From WTJD01 sp964225175 (GTDB taxonomy: Bacteria > Pseudomonadota > Gammaproteobacteria > Xanthomonadales > SZUA-36), in assembly GCA_964225175.1 (NCBI GenBank), contig CAXQNK010000024.1, positions 1 to 12,638 on the forward strand: DNA of 12,638 nt. Direction: 5' to 3'. Positions within the stretch are counted from its first letter, which is position 1. Each line of letters starts with the position of its first letter. The position numbers and the translations under genes were made by a program. The notes beneath the pieces are model-generated. The model had not been told where the DNA came from, searched no databases, and saw only the letters and a list, made by a program, of their open reading frames with translations. Positions 6,525 to 12,638 of this stretch are shown here, piece after piece.

Positions 6525-8510
6525 ATGTTTGAAAAAATACTGGTGGCCAATCGTGGCGAGATCGCTTGCCGCGTACTGAAAACCGCGCGAAAGATGGGCA
6601 TCGGCACCGTGGCCGTCTACTCTGAGGCTGATCGTGATGCCTTGCATGTTCAGTTGGCGGACGAGGCCATCTGCATCGGCCCGGCGCCCTCTTCACAGAG
6701 CTACCTTCTTGGCGAACGAATCATCGACGCCTGCCGTAAGACAGGCGCACAAGCCGTTCATCCGGGTTACGGTTTCCTGTCGGAAAATGCCGAATTCTGC
6801 CGGTCACTGCAGGCCGCGGGCATAGTGTTCATTGGCCCGGGGCCGGAGGCCATCGAAGCCATGGGTGACAAGATCACCTCCAAGAAGCTCGCGGCGGAGG
6901 CCGGGGTCAACGTCATACCCGGTTTTGAAGGTGTACTGCGAGACTCGGAGCACGCCATTGAAGTGGCGGCAGACATCGGCTACCCGGTTATGCTGAAAGC
7001 CAGCGCGGGCGGGGGTGGCAAAGGCATGCGCGTTGCTCGCAATGAGATGGAGTGTCGAGACGGGTTTGAACGCGCCGCCAACGAGGCGCGTTCCAGCTTC
7101 GGGGATGACCGAATTTTCATGGAAAAATTCATCGAAGAGCCCCGTCACATCGAAATACAGGTCATGGCCGATGGCCACGGCAATATTATCTATCTCAATG
7201 AACGTGAATGCTCGCTGCAGCGCCGGCATCAGAAAGTCGTGGAGGAGGCACCCTCTCCGTTTCTCGATCCTGAAACGCGCGAAAGCATGGGCGAACAGGC
7301 TGTCGCACTGGCCCGGGCGGTCAATTACCGCTCTGCAGGCACTGTGGAATTTATCGTTGACTCAAAAAGGCAGTTTTATTTCCTTGAAATGAATACCCGC
7401 CTGCAGGTAGAACACCCGGTGACGGAACTGATTACCGGTCTGGATCTGGTTGAACTCATGATTCGGGTTGCCTCAGGCGACCCACTGCCGATGCCCCAGT
7501 CCGAGGTCGGGATTAATGGTTGGGCCATCGAGACCCGTGTTTATGCCGAGGACCCGGCGAGGAATTTTCTCCCTTCGACCGGGCGCCTGATCTATTACCG
7601 CCCGCCCCCGGAGAGCGAGCATGTGCGAGTCGATACCGGTGTCATGGAAGGCGGCGAGGTGTCCATCCACTATGACCCAATGATCGCGAAACTGATCACC
7701 TGGGGCGAACACCGTGAAGCCGCCATACACCGCATGCGCAAGGCTCTAGATGGATTTGTCCTTGCCGGGCCCATGTGCAACCTGGATTTTCTCTCCGCGC
7801 TGGTGACCCATCCGAAATTTTCCGCCGGTGACATCACGACCCACACCATTACCGAGGAATACCCCGAAGGTTATAGCGCGGAAGACCGCTTGATCCCCGA
7901 CCCGATGCGTTTCGTAAGCATTGCGGCCACGATCACTTGTCTGAGAAGAGCCCGAGCTGATCGCGTGCAGGGGAAACTGGATGATGGAGACCGCTCCACA
8001 CCAGCGCGATGGGTTGTGTTTCTTGGAGAAGATGCCTACCCGGTGACCGTTAAGCTGATCGAGGGGGGCTGCTCGGTCGAGTGCAATGGCAGCACCCACG
8101 AGGTTTTGAGTACCTGGTCATTCGGCCAACGGTTGTTTTCTGGCCATTATGACGGAGAAGCCGTGGATTTCCGCATCGAGCAACGTCCACCCGCATTGAG
8201 ATTGAGCCACGCGGGCACGTGCTCTGACGCACTGGTTCTGAACCCTCGGGCTGCGAGCCTGATGCCGCATATGCCCATCAAATCGCCACCAGATACTTCC
8301 CGGCAGCTGCATTCACCGATGCCTGGCCTGCTCGTGTCTGTTGCCGTTGTGCAGGGCCAGGAAGTCAAGGCTGGCGAGGAGCTCGCCGTTCTGGAAGCAA
8401 TGAAAATGGAGAACACGCTTCGCGCGGAACGCAACGGTATAGTGACCAAAATCCATTTCGAACCGGGCGCCAGCCTCGAGGTCGGCGAACTCATCATGGA
8501 ATTCGAATAA
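6525..8510 (+). CDS. pccA: propionyl-CoA carboxylase alpha subunit (biotin carboxylase + biotin carrier)
   Basis: Carboxylates its own biotin with bicarbonate and ATP, then presents it to PccB. The protein has 661 residues in three parts. Residues 1 to about 445 are biotin carboxylase: KILVANRGEIA at the start, Lys116, the ATP-grasp glycine loop AGGGGKGMR (161-169), ERECSLQRRHQK (227-238) and EMNTRLQVEHPVTE with Glu288, Arg292 and Glu296 at the same numbers as in E. coli AccC. A weakly conserved middle part (about 450-590) corresponds to the domain that docks the beta subunit in propionyl-CoA carboxylases. The C-terminal biotin carrier (about 594-661) has EAMKMEN with Lys627, 34 residues from the end, as biotin site. 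A biotin ligase must be encoded elsewhere. GGAGG lies 8 bases before the ATG, a strong ribosome binding site. Confidence 0.95.
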   Translation: MFEKILVANRGEIACRVLKTARKMGIGTVAVYSEADRDALHVQLADEAICIGPAPSSQSYLLGERIIDACRKTGAQAVHPGYGFLSENAEFCRSLQAAGIVFIGPGPEAIEAMGDKITSKKLAAEAGVNVIPGFEGVLRDSEHAIEVAADIGYPVMLKASAGGGGKGMRVARNEMECRDGFERAANEARSSFGDDRIFMEKFIEEPRHIEIQVMADGHGNIIYLNERECSLQRRHQKVVEEAPSPFLDPETRESMGEQAVALARAVNYRSAGTVEFIVDSKRQFYFLEMNTRLQVEHPVTELITGLDLVELMIRVASGDPLPMPQSEVGINGWAIETRVYAEDPARNFLPSTGRLIYYRPPPESEHVRVDTGVMEGGEVSIHYDPMIAKLITWGEHREAAIHRMRKALDGFVLAGPMCNLDFLSALVTHPKFSAGDITTHTITEEYPEGYSAEDRLIPDPMRFVSIAATITCLRRARADRVQGKLDDGDRSTPARWVVFLGEDAYPVTVKLIEGGCSVECNGSTHEVLSTWSFGQRLFSGHYDGEAVDFRIEQRPPALRLSHAGTCSDALVLNPRAASLMPHMPIKSPPDTSRQLHSPMPGLLVSVAVVQGQEVKAGEELAVLEAMKMENTLRAERNGIVTKIHFEPGASLEVGELIMEFE

Positions 8511-8519
8511 ATCCAGGAC

Positions 8520-9521
8520 ATGACGGACCGGGCGCCGGAATCACAACGACTCGAATCCCTCGCGCGGGCAATTCGCGAGGGCGACAGGCGGGCATTGTCG
8601 CGGGCCATAACGCTCGTGGAATCCGTGCGGGAAGATCACCGTCATTCAGCGAATACCCTGTTGGAGCATCTCATGGGCGCCGCCGGAGGCGCCATCAGAA
8701 TCGGCGTCTCGGGCGCACCCGGGGTTGGCAAGTCGACCTTTATCGATGCGCTGGGCTGTCTTTTGTGCGAGGACAACCACAGGGTGGCTGTGCTTACGGT
8801 CGACCCCTCGTCCGCGATCAGCGGCGGTTCGATCCTGGGCGATAAGACGCGGATGGAAGCCCTGGCACGCCAACCCAATGCGTACATTCGTCCCTCCCCG
8901 GCAGGCGCCACGCTGGGGGGCGTTGCATTGCGAAGCCGAGAGTGTCTGCTGCTGTGCGAGGCCGCCGGTTACGACGTGGTCATCGTCGAAACAGTCGGTG
9001 TCGGACAGTCAGAAACGCGAGTTGCGGACATGACAGATACCTTCGTTTTACTGCTGCAACCCGGAGGCGGAGACGAACTTCAGGGGATTAAGCGCGGCAT
9101 CATGGAACTCGCGGACCTGGTGCTCGTTAACAAGGCAGATGATGAAATGGTAAGCCTTGCTGAACGATCAGCAGCCGACTATCGAAATGCCCTGCATCTG
9201 ATCCAAGCCCGGACACCGGGGTGGAAGGTCGAGGTGCAAACCTGCTCTGCACGCGATGGGACAGGTCTTGAGAGTGCCTGGAATGCCGTTCTCGAGCACC
9301 GCAAAGCCCTTGATGAAACGGGCGAATTGCAGCGAGTGCGGGCCGAGCAGGCGCATCACTGGATGTGGACAGAACTGCTGGAGCAGCTGCAGGCTGATCT
9401 GCGTAATGACAAGGAAATCAAAAAACTGCTTCCAGGAATTGAAACGGCTGTGCGTGAAGAACGACTGCCGACAGCCGTCGCTGCGGCTCAGCTTCTCGAA
9501 GCCTACCGGCGGCGTGACTGA
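8520..9521 (+). CDS. meaB: MeaB/ArgK-type GTPase, methylmalonyl-CoA mutase chaperone
   Basis: A 333-residue P-loop GTPase of the ArgK/MeaB group in the G3E family. These proteins bind methylmalonyl-CoA mutase, gate cofactor loading and protect it from inactivation; the old name ArgK (arginine transport kinase) is misleading. Seen motifs are the Walker A GAPGVGKS (65-72), DPSS (95-98), SGGSILGDKTRM, PSPAGATLGG, the family switch ETVGVGQSE (157-165) and the guanine-specificity motif NKAD (204-207). A helical C-terminal extension used for dimerisation fills the rest. The gene lies 9 bases after pccA and in the same operon as the mutase, which supports the chaperone role. Its only Shine-Dalgarno candidate, AGGA at 8515-8518, is just one base from the ATG, so translation probably depends on ribosomes finishing pccA. 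Confidence 0.95.
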   Translation: MTDRAPESQRLESLARAIREGDRRALSRAITLVESVREDHRHSANTLLEHLMGAAGGAIRIGVSGAPGVGKSTFIDALGCLLCEDNHRVAVLTVDPSSAISGGSILGDKTRMEALARQPNAYIRPSPAGATLGGVALRSRECLLLCEAAGYDVVIVETVGVGQSETRVADMTDTFVLLLQPGGGDELQGIKRGIMELADLVLVNKADDEMVSLAERSAADYRNALHLIQARTPGWKVEVQTCSARDGTGLESAWNAVLEHRKALDETGELQRVRAEQAHHWMWTELLEQLQADLRNDKEIKKLLPGIETAVREERLPTAVAAAQLLEAYRRRD

Positions 9522-9530
9522 GACCATTCT

Positions 9531-9534
9531 GGAG
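9531..9534 (+). promoter_or_regulatory. ribosome binding site supporting a TTG start
   Basis: GGAG lies 9 bases before TTG9544 and just after the meaB stop. The next in-frame alternative, GTG9514, lies inside meaB without a Shine-Dalgarno sequence, so the TTG is the better start for the epimerase-like gene. Confidence 0.65.
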
Positions 9535-9543
9535 AACACTCCC

Positions 9544-10017
9544 TTGCGCAACAGACCCTTCAAAATCCTCGGAATCCAGCAGATTGCCCTCGGCGCTCTG
9601 GACAAGTCCCGATTACGGCATCTGTGGGTGGATACACTCGGCCTGGAACAGGTTGCCAGCTTCACCAGTGAGGCGGAGAATGTGACCGAGGACATTCTCG
9701 CTCTGGGTGAGGAACCTTACCGTGTCGAAGTCGACCTCATGCAGCCCCTTGATGCGCAACGCAAGCCGGCTGTACACCAACCAGCACTGAATCATGTCGG
9801 TCTCTGGGTTGATGACCTCCAGGCCGCGGTCGCCTGGCTCGAGGGGCGCGGCGTTCGTTTCACCCCGGGTGGCATTCGACGGGGCGCGGCGGGACACGAC
9901 ATCTGCTTTATTCACCCCAAGGGGAATGAGTCCTCACCGGTTGGCGGAGAAGGCGTGCTCATCGAACTGGTGCAGGCACCTGCCTCGTTAACGGAGGCAC
10001 TTCTCAAGGACAGCTGA
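9544..10017 (+). CDS. mce: methylmalonyl-CoA epimerase-like VOC-family protein
   Basis: A 157-residue protein with two beta-alpha-beta-beta-beta halves of the vicinal oxygen chelate fold. Its likely role is to interconvert (S)- and (R)-methylmalonyl-CoA, the one step otherwise missing between the carboxylase and the mutase in this operon. The alignment to the Propionibacterium epimerase is clear in the second half: LNHVGLWVDDL (His84 at the metal-ligand His91) and GEGVLIELVQ (Glu141 at Glu141). In the first half the ligand positions are changed: Gln13 (GIQQIALG) replaces His12 and Asp64 (VEVDLM) replaces Gln65. The start is TTG9544, with GGAG upstream. The gene follows meaB by 22 bases. I am sure of the fold and pathway link, and less sure that it is an active epimerase of the standard type. 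Confidence 0.82.
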   Translation: MRNRPFKILGIQQIALGALDKSRLRHLWVDTLGLEQVASFTSEAENVTEDILALGEEPYRVEVDLMQPLDAQRKPAVHQPALNHVGLWVDDLQAAVAWLEGRGVRFTPGGIRRGAAGHDICFIHPKGNESSPVGGEGVLIELVQAPASLTEALLKDS

Positions 10018-10020
10018 AGA

Positions 10021-10052
10021 TTCGAGTCGGGCAGGCTTGCCTGCGGGTCGAA
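10021..10052 (+). repeat. inverted repeat (hairpin) between the epimerase-like and FabD-like genes
   Basis: GCAGGC TT GCCTGC (10031-10044) is a perfect inverted repeat. It is flanked by a second complementary pair, TTCGA (10021-10025) and TCGAA (10048-10052). The two stems are separated by an internal loop of 5 and 3 bases. No T tract follows on either strand, so it is not a standard intrinsic terminator. It could attenuate read-through, protect the upstream transcript, or bind a regulator, since it overlaps the candidate promoter at 10037-10065. Confidence 0.5.
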
Positions 10053-10065
10053 CGCTGGCTATTCT
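10037..10065 (+). promoter_or_regulatory. possible sigma70-type promoter of the FabD-like gene
   Basis: TTGCCT (10037-10042) and TATTCT (10060-10065) are 17 bases apart, each matching four of six consensus positions. Transcription would start about 25 bases before ATG10096. The -35 lies inside the inverted repeat at 10021-10052. With two four-of-six boxes this could occur by chance. Confidence 0.4.
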
Positions 10066-10095
10066 ACCGATCGTTCCAGAATCCACGGTAAAGTC

Positions 10096-11070
10096 ATGGC
10101 CAATTCGAAAACCATTCTGTTCGCGTTTCCAGGCCAGGGCGCCCAGTATCTCGGGATGGGAGAGGATCTCCGGGAACGACACGCCGCGGCCCGCGACGTT
10201 TACGAGCAGGCCAATGACGTCCTGGGCTACGACATCACGACACTGTGCGCCGAGGGTCCGGAGGAAAAATTGAACCTCACCCGTCATACCCAGCCGGCAC
10301 TGTTAACCCATCACTTCGCCTGCCTCGAAGTTTTTCGGGCGCTCACTGGAAGCAAGGTCCAGGCCACGATGGCGGCCGGCCACAGCCTGGGTGAATACAG
10401 CGCGCTGATGACTGCCGGCGCGCTGGATTTCGAATCCGCCCTACGCCTTGTGCAACAGCGTGGTGCGCTGATGGGAGAGCACGGTGAAGGGGAAATGACC
10501 GCGTTTCCACTCGATGTCGATACCTTGCGCCCCGTTGCCGAAGGGTTTCATTGCGCCGTGGCCGGTTGCAACCTGCCCGAACAAACCGTGATCGGGGGCC
10601 GCCCCGAGGACCTCGAACAGGTGGAGGCAGTCATTGCCGAGGCGTTCCCCCGAAAGCGCGCGGTGAGGCTTAAAACCGAGGGCGCTTTTCACACCTATTA
10701 CATGGTGCGAGCAGCGATTCACTATCGCGACGTCCTGTCTGCAACGGCATTCAAGCCCGCACAGATCGCGGTTTTGTCCAATTTTACCGGCAAATTTCAC
10801 GATTCTGGGGAAAACACGATCCGTTCGAGCTTGTTTTTCCAGCTTTTTCATCCCGTGCTTTGGCATGCCAACTTGATCAGCGCCATGGAAGCCGGCGTTG
10901 AACTGATCATTGAGTTCGGTGGAGGAATCGGCCCGGCAGCGCCGGACGCGAAGCGGCCTAACCTCGAGGGCTTGATCAAGCGAGCGCAGCGCGGCACGAA
11001 TTATTCGGTAGAGTATCTACCAGCGATCAACTGCCAGACCCTGGAACATGCAGCGGAAACGCTGGGTTAG
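10096..11070 (+). CDS. FabD-like malonyl-CoA:ACP acyltransferase
   Basis: A 324-residue acyltransferase of the FabD family, which moves an acyl group (normally malonyl) from CoA to the phosphopantetheine of an acyl carrier protein. Visible motifs are FPGQGAQ with Gln14, the nucleophile elbow GHSLGE with Ser97, Arg122 (QQRGALM, the carboxylate-binding Arg), GAFHT with the catalytic His199, and Gln249 in QLFHPV, matching E. coli Gln11, Ser92, Arg117, His201 and Gln250. All key residues are therefore present. The AFH at the histidine resembles malonyl-selective domains of polyketide synthases; methylmalonyl-selective ones usually read ASH. No other fatty acid synthesis gene (fabH, fabG, acpP) is nearby, so this is probably a second copy rather than the housekeeping fabD, and no gene symbol is assigned. 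The ribosome binding site is weak (GGTAAAG). It is the last plus-strand gene before the convergent ispH. Confidence 0.85.
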   Translation: MANSKTILFAFPGQGAQYLGMGEDLRERHAAARDVYEQANDVLGYDITTLCAEGPEEKLNLTRHTQPALLTHHFACLEVFRALTGSKVQATMAAGHSLGEYSALMTAGALDFESALRLVQQRGALMGEHGEGEMTAFPLDVDTLRPVAEGFHCAVAGCNLPEQTVIGGRPEDLEQVEAVIAEAFPRKRAVRLKTEGAFHTYYMVRAAIHYRDVLSATAFKPAQIAVLSNFTGKFHDSGENTIRSSLFFQLFHPVLWHANLISAMEAGVELIIEFGGGIGPAAPDAKRPNLEGLIKRAQRGTNYSVEYLPAINCQTLEHAAETLG

Positions 11071-11097
11071 GTGAGCGTCTAAATCCTGCCCAAAGCT

Positions 11098-11112
11098 GGT
11101 CAGGCCCTGACC
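11098..11112. repeat. palindrome at the convergent gene junction
   Basis: GGTCAGG C CCTGACC is a perfect inverted repeat of 7 bases around one central base. It spans the ispH stop codon (11100-11102), 28 bases past the end of the FabD-like gene. Its symmetry and convergent position suggest a transcript-end hairpin for one or both genes. Neither side has a real T tract (minus strand: AGCTTTGGGC), so termination activity is uncertain. Confidence 0.35.
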
Positions 11113-12053
11113 TGAAGACGCAATTCGCGGGGTAGTGCAAACTCCATGTCCTCGTGAATTCCGGCCACCTCGGTGACCTGGCCTGCGCCCAGGGCGCGCA
11201 ATCGATCAATCACGCCTTTGACCAGGCTCTCAGGCGCTGATGCGCCGGCGGTCAATCCGACGCTCTGCACCCCATCCAACCAGGCGGTCTGAATATCTTC
11301 AGCGCCGTCGATCAGGTATGCAGGGATTCCCTGCTTGTGTGCCAACTCTCGCAGACGGTTGGAATTGGAGCTGTTGACGGAGCCGACCACCAGCATGACT
11401 TCGACTGAATCCGCCACCGAGCGCACCGCATCCTGGCGGTTCTGGGTCGCGTAACAAATGTCATCATGACGAGGACCCACGATATCGGGAAACCGCCTCT
11501 TCAATTGCGCGATGATGGCCTGCGTGTCATCCACGGAAAGCGTCGTTTGCGTCACGTAGGCGATGGATCGGGAGTGCTCTCGGGGCAGCAATTCAACGTC
11601 TTCCAGTGTTTCAACCAAGTGTATCTGGTTGCCGAGTGCCGCATCCGGGATCCACTGGCCCATGGTGCCCTCGACCTCAGGATGTCCCGAGTGACCGATA
11701 AGGACCACATCGTCACCCGCCTTGCAGTATCGTGAGACCTCCATGTGGACCTTGGTGACCAGCGGGCAAGTGGCATCGAACACTTTCAAATCTCGCATCT
11801 TACCCGCCTGGCGCACGCTCTGAGATACCCCGTGAGCGCTGAAGATGACAGTACCCCCATCCGGCACATCCTCCATCTCATCGACGAACATGGCGCCCTT
11901 CTTTCGCAGCTGATCCACCACAAAACGATTGTGAACCACTTCGTGTCGCACATAAATGGGTGCACCAAACAAGTCCAATGCACGCTCCACGATCTCGATC
12001 GCACGATCAACGCCGGCGCAGAAACCCCTCGGGTTCGCGAGGATGACCTTCAT
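11100..12053 (-). CDS. ispH: 4-hydroxy-3-methylbut-2-enyl diphosphate reductase
   Basis: Last enzyme of the MEP isoprenoid pathway. It reduces HMBPP to isopentenyl and dimethylallyl diphosphate in the cytoplasm with a [4Fe-4S] cluster. The protein has 317 residues, the usual length. The three cluster cysteines are in place: Cys12 (PRGFCAGV), Cys96 (DATCPLV) and Cys200 (DICYATQ). His41 (EVVHN), His124 and Glu126 (GHPEVEG) match the substrate-binding histidines and catalytic Glu of the E. coli enzyme. SVNSSNSNRL and the late TAGASAPE motif are also typical. The ATG overlaps the lspA stop as ATGA, so it is translationally coupled to lspA and transcribed from upstream of ileS or further. The fkpB gene that separates lspA and ispH in E. 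coli is absent. Confidence 0.98.
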   Translation of the reverse strand: MKVILANPRGFCAGVDRAIEIVERALDLFGAPIYVRHEVVHNRFVVDQLRKKGAMFVDEMEDVPDGGTVIFSAHGVSQSVRQAGKMRDLKVFDATCPLVTKVHMEVSRYCKAGDDVVLIGHSGHPEVEGTMGQWIPDAALGNQIHLVETLEDVELLPREHSRSIAYVTQTTLSVDDTQAIIAQLKRRFPDIVGPRHDDICYATQNRQDAVRSVADSVEVMLVVGSVNSSNSNRLRELAHKQGIPAYLIDGAEDIQTAWLDGVQSVGLTAGASAPESLVKGVIDRLRALGAGQVTEVAGIHEDMEFALPRELRLQVRA

Positions 12054-12577
12054 GCGCCGCTGCCTGGTTCGCTGGCACGGTTTCTGAATACGGCCAGCAC
12101 GGCGTCAAGCAACAAAAGCCCCATGCCTGTGCTGATGGCTGAATCCGCTATGTTGAAAGCTGGCCAGTGCCAGCCGGCGTAGTGCACGTCGATAAAATCC
12201 ACCACGTAGCCCAGGGTGATTCGGTCGATTACGTTCCCGATTGCGCCACCAATGACCAAGCCCAGTGCAAGCCCCAGCAGCCATTCGCCCCGATTCAGAC
12301 GAAACAGCCAGACCGTCAGTGCCACGGACACCGCCCCGGCCAGAATCGTGAAAAACCATCGCTGCCAGCCGCCGGCATCGCTCAGAATGCTGAATGCGGC
12401 ACCATAGTTATGCGCCAGGGTCCAATTCAGCCATCCATTGACCTCGAGGGGACGGTAAAGAATCAGGGTTTCGCTCGCCCACTGCTTGGTGTGAGCATCC
12501 AGCATGATGATCACGCCGGCCAGCGCAAGCCAAACAAACGGCGAGTGAGCGTGAAACAGAGGTTGGCGTTCGTTCAT
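12050..12577 (-). CDS. lspA: lipoprotein signal peptidase (signal peptidase II)
   Basis: Inner-membrane aspartyl protease that removes the signal peptide of diacylglyceryl-modified prolipoproteins. The protein is 175 residues with four predicted membrane helices: about 14-28, 73-92, 99-117 and 146-164. Family motifs are LDAHTKQW (Asp27), NYGAAFSI, GGAIGNVIDR and the two catalytic aspartates, Asp127 in VVDFID and Asp145 in FNIADSAI. The start is ATG12577, just 7 bases after the ileS stop. The frame stays open to a TTG at 12619, but that codon lies inside ileS and would only add residues unlike the family. The gene order ileS-lspA-ispH is the conserved housekeeping arrangement of gammaproteobacteria. 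The 3' end overlaps ispH by four bases. Confidence 0.97.
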   Translation of the reverse strand: MNERQPLFHAHSPFVWLALAGVIIMLDAHTKQWASETLILYRPLEVNGWLNWTLAHNYGAAFSILSDAGGWQRWFFTILAGAVSVALTVWLFRLNRGEWLLGLALGLVIGGAIGNVIDRITLGYVVDFIDVHYAGWHWPAFNIADSAISTGMGLLLLDAVLAVFRNRASEPGSGA

Positions 12578-12584
12578 ATCGGAC

Positions 12585-12638
12585 TCAGGCAATTCTGCGG
12601 GTTTCACCGGGACCCTCAATGTTGATAATACAACGACC
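12585..12638 (-). CDS. ileS: isoleucyl-tRNA synthetase, C-terminal end (partial)
   Basis: The right edge of the window carries the last 17 codons of a minus-strand gene, ending GRCIINIEGPGETRRIA. This matches the zinc-binding C terminus of IleS, which in E. coli ends GRCVSNVAGDGEKRKFA. The Cys is one of the zinc ligands of that terminal domain. The stop codon is at 12587-12585, 7 bases before lspA. The position directly upstream of lspA is the usual one. The rest of the gene lies outside the window. Confidence 0.85.
   Translation of the reverse strand, partial: GRCIINIEGPGETRRIA

Noticed and set aside
1..12638. Mobile elements, integration duplications, CRISPR repeats or defence genes
   Set aside because: I searched by eye on both strands for transposase or integrase motifs, regularly spaced repeats and copies of the tRNA 3' end, and found none. 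Nearly every base is covered by housekeeping, pilin or pathway genes.

Overview
The window is an ordinary chromosomal segment of a free-living proteobacterium, most likely a gammaproteobacterium. The evidence is an ileS-lspA-ispH cluster, a PilV/PilW/PilX/PilE-type minor pilin cluster and moderately GC-rich coding sequence. I cannot name a genus. I see no transposase, integrase, phage gene, CRISPR array or defence gene, and no gene-free stretch longer than 300 bases.

Layout. Bases 1-124 hold no recognisable gene, only a weak hairpin read on the minus strand. A tRNA-Thr(CGU) gene lies on the minus strand at 125-200 with a good sigma70-type promoter behind it. Diverging from it, bases 348-2680 carry four overlapping or tightly packed plus-strand minor pilin genes: pilV, pilW, pilX and a pilE-like gene. 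From 2770 to 11070 there are six plus-strand genes: methylmalonyl-CoA mutase, propionyl-CoA carboxylase beta, propionyl-CoA carboxylase alpha, the MeaB/ArgK GTPase, a methylmalonyl-CoA epimerase-like VOC protein and a FabD-like acyltransferase. A near-consensus promoter (2702-2730) precedes the mutase. Converging on this block from the right, on the minus strand, are the last 17 codons of ileS, then lspA and ispH.

How the genes work together. The carboxylase pair converts propionyl-CoA to (S)-methylmalonyl-CoA, the epimerase-like protein would supply the (R) form, the B12-dependent mutase makes succinyl-CoA, and MeaB protects and reloads the mutase. This is a complete route from propionyl-CoA into the TCA cycle, in one strand-consistent, probably co-transcribed block. 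The FabD-like protein at the end has its own possible promoter, and its place in the pathway is unclear. The pilin proteins would prime or cap a type IV pilus. LspA matures lipoproteins and IspH finishes isoprenoid precursor synthesis.

The most notable points are: the metabolic module sits between pilE and ispH, which are neighbours in Pseudomonas; the pilin cluster has no pilY1; the epimerase-like protein lacks the usual first metal-binding histidine; and a malonyl-type acyltransferase is attached to a methylmalonyl-CoA pathway. I did not find a convincing previously undescribed system.
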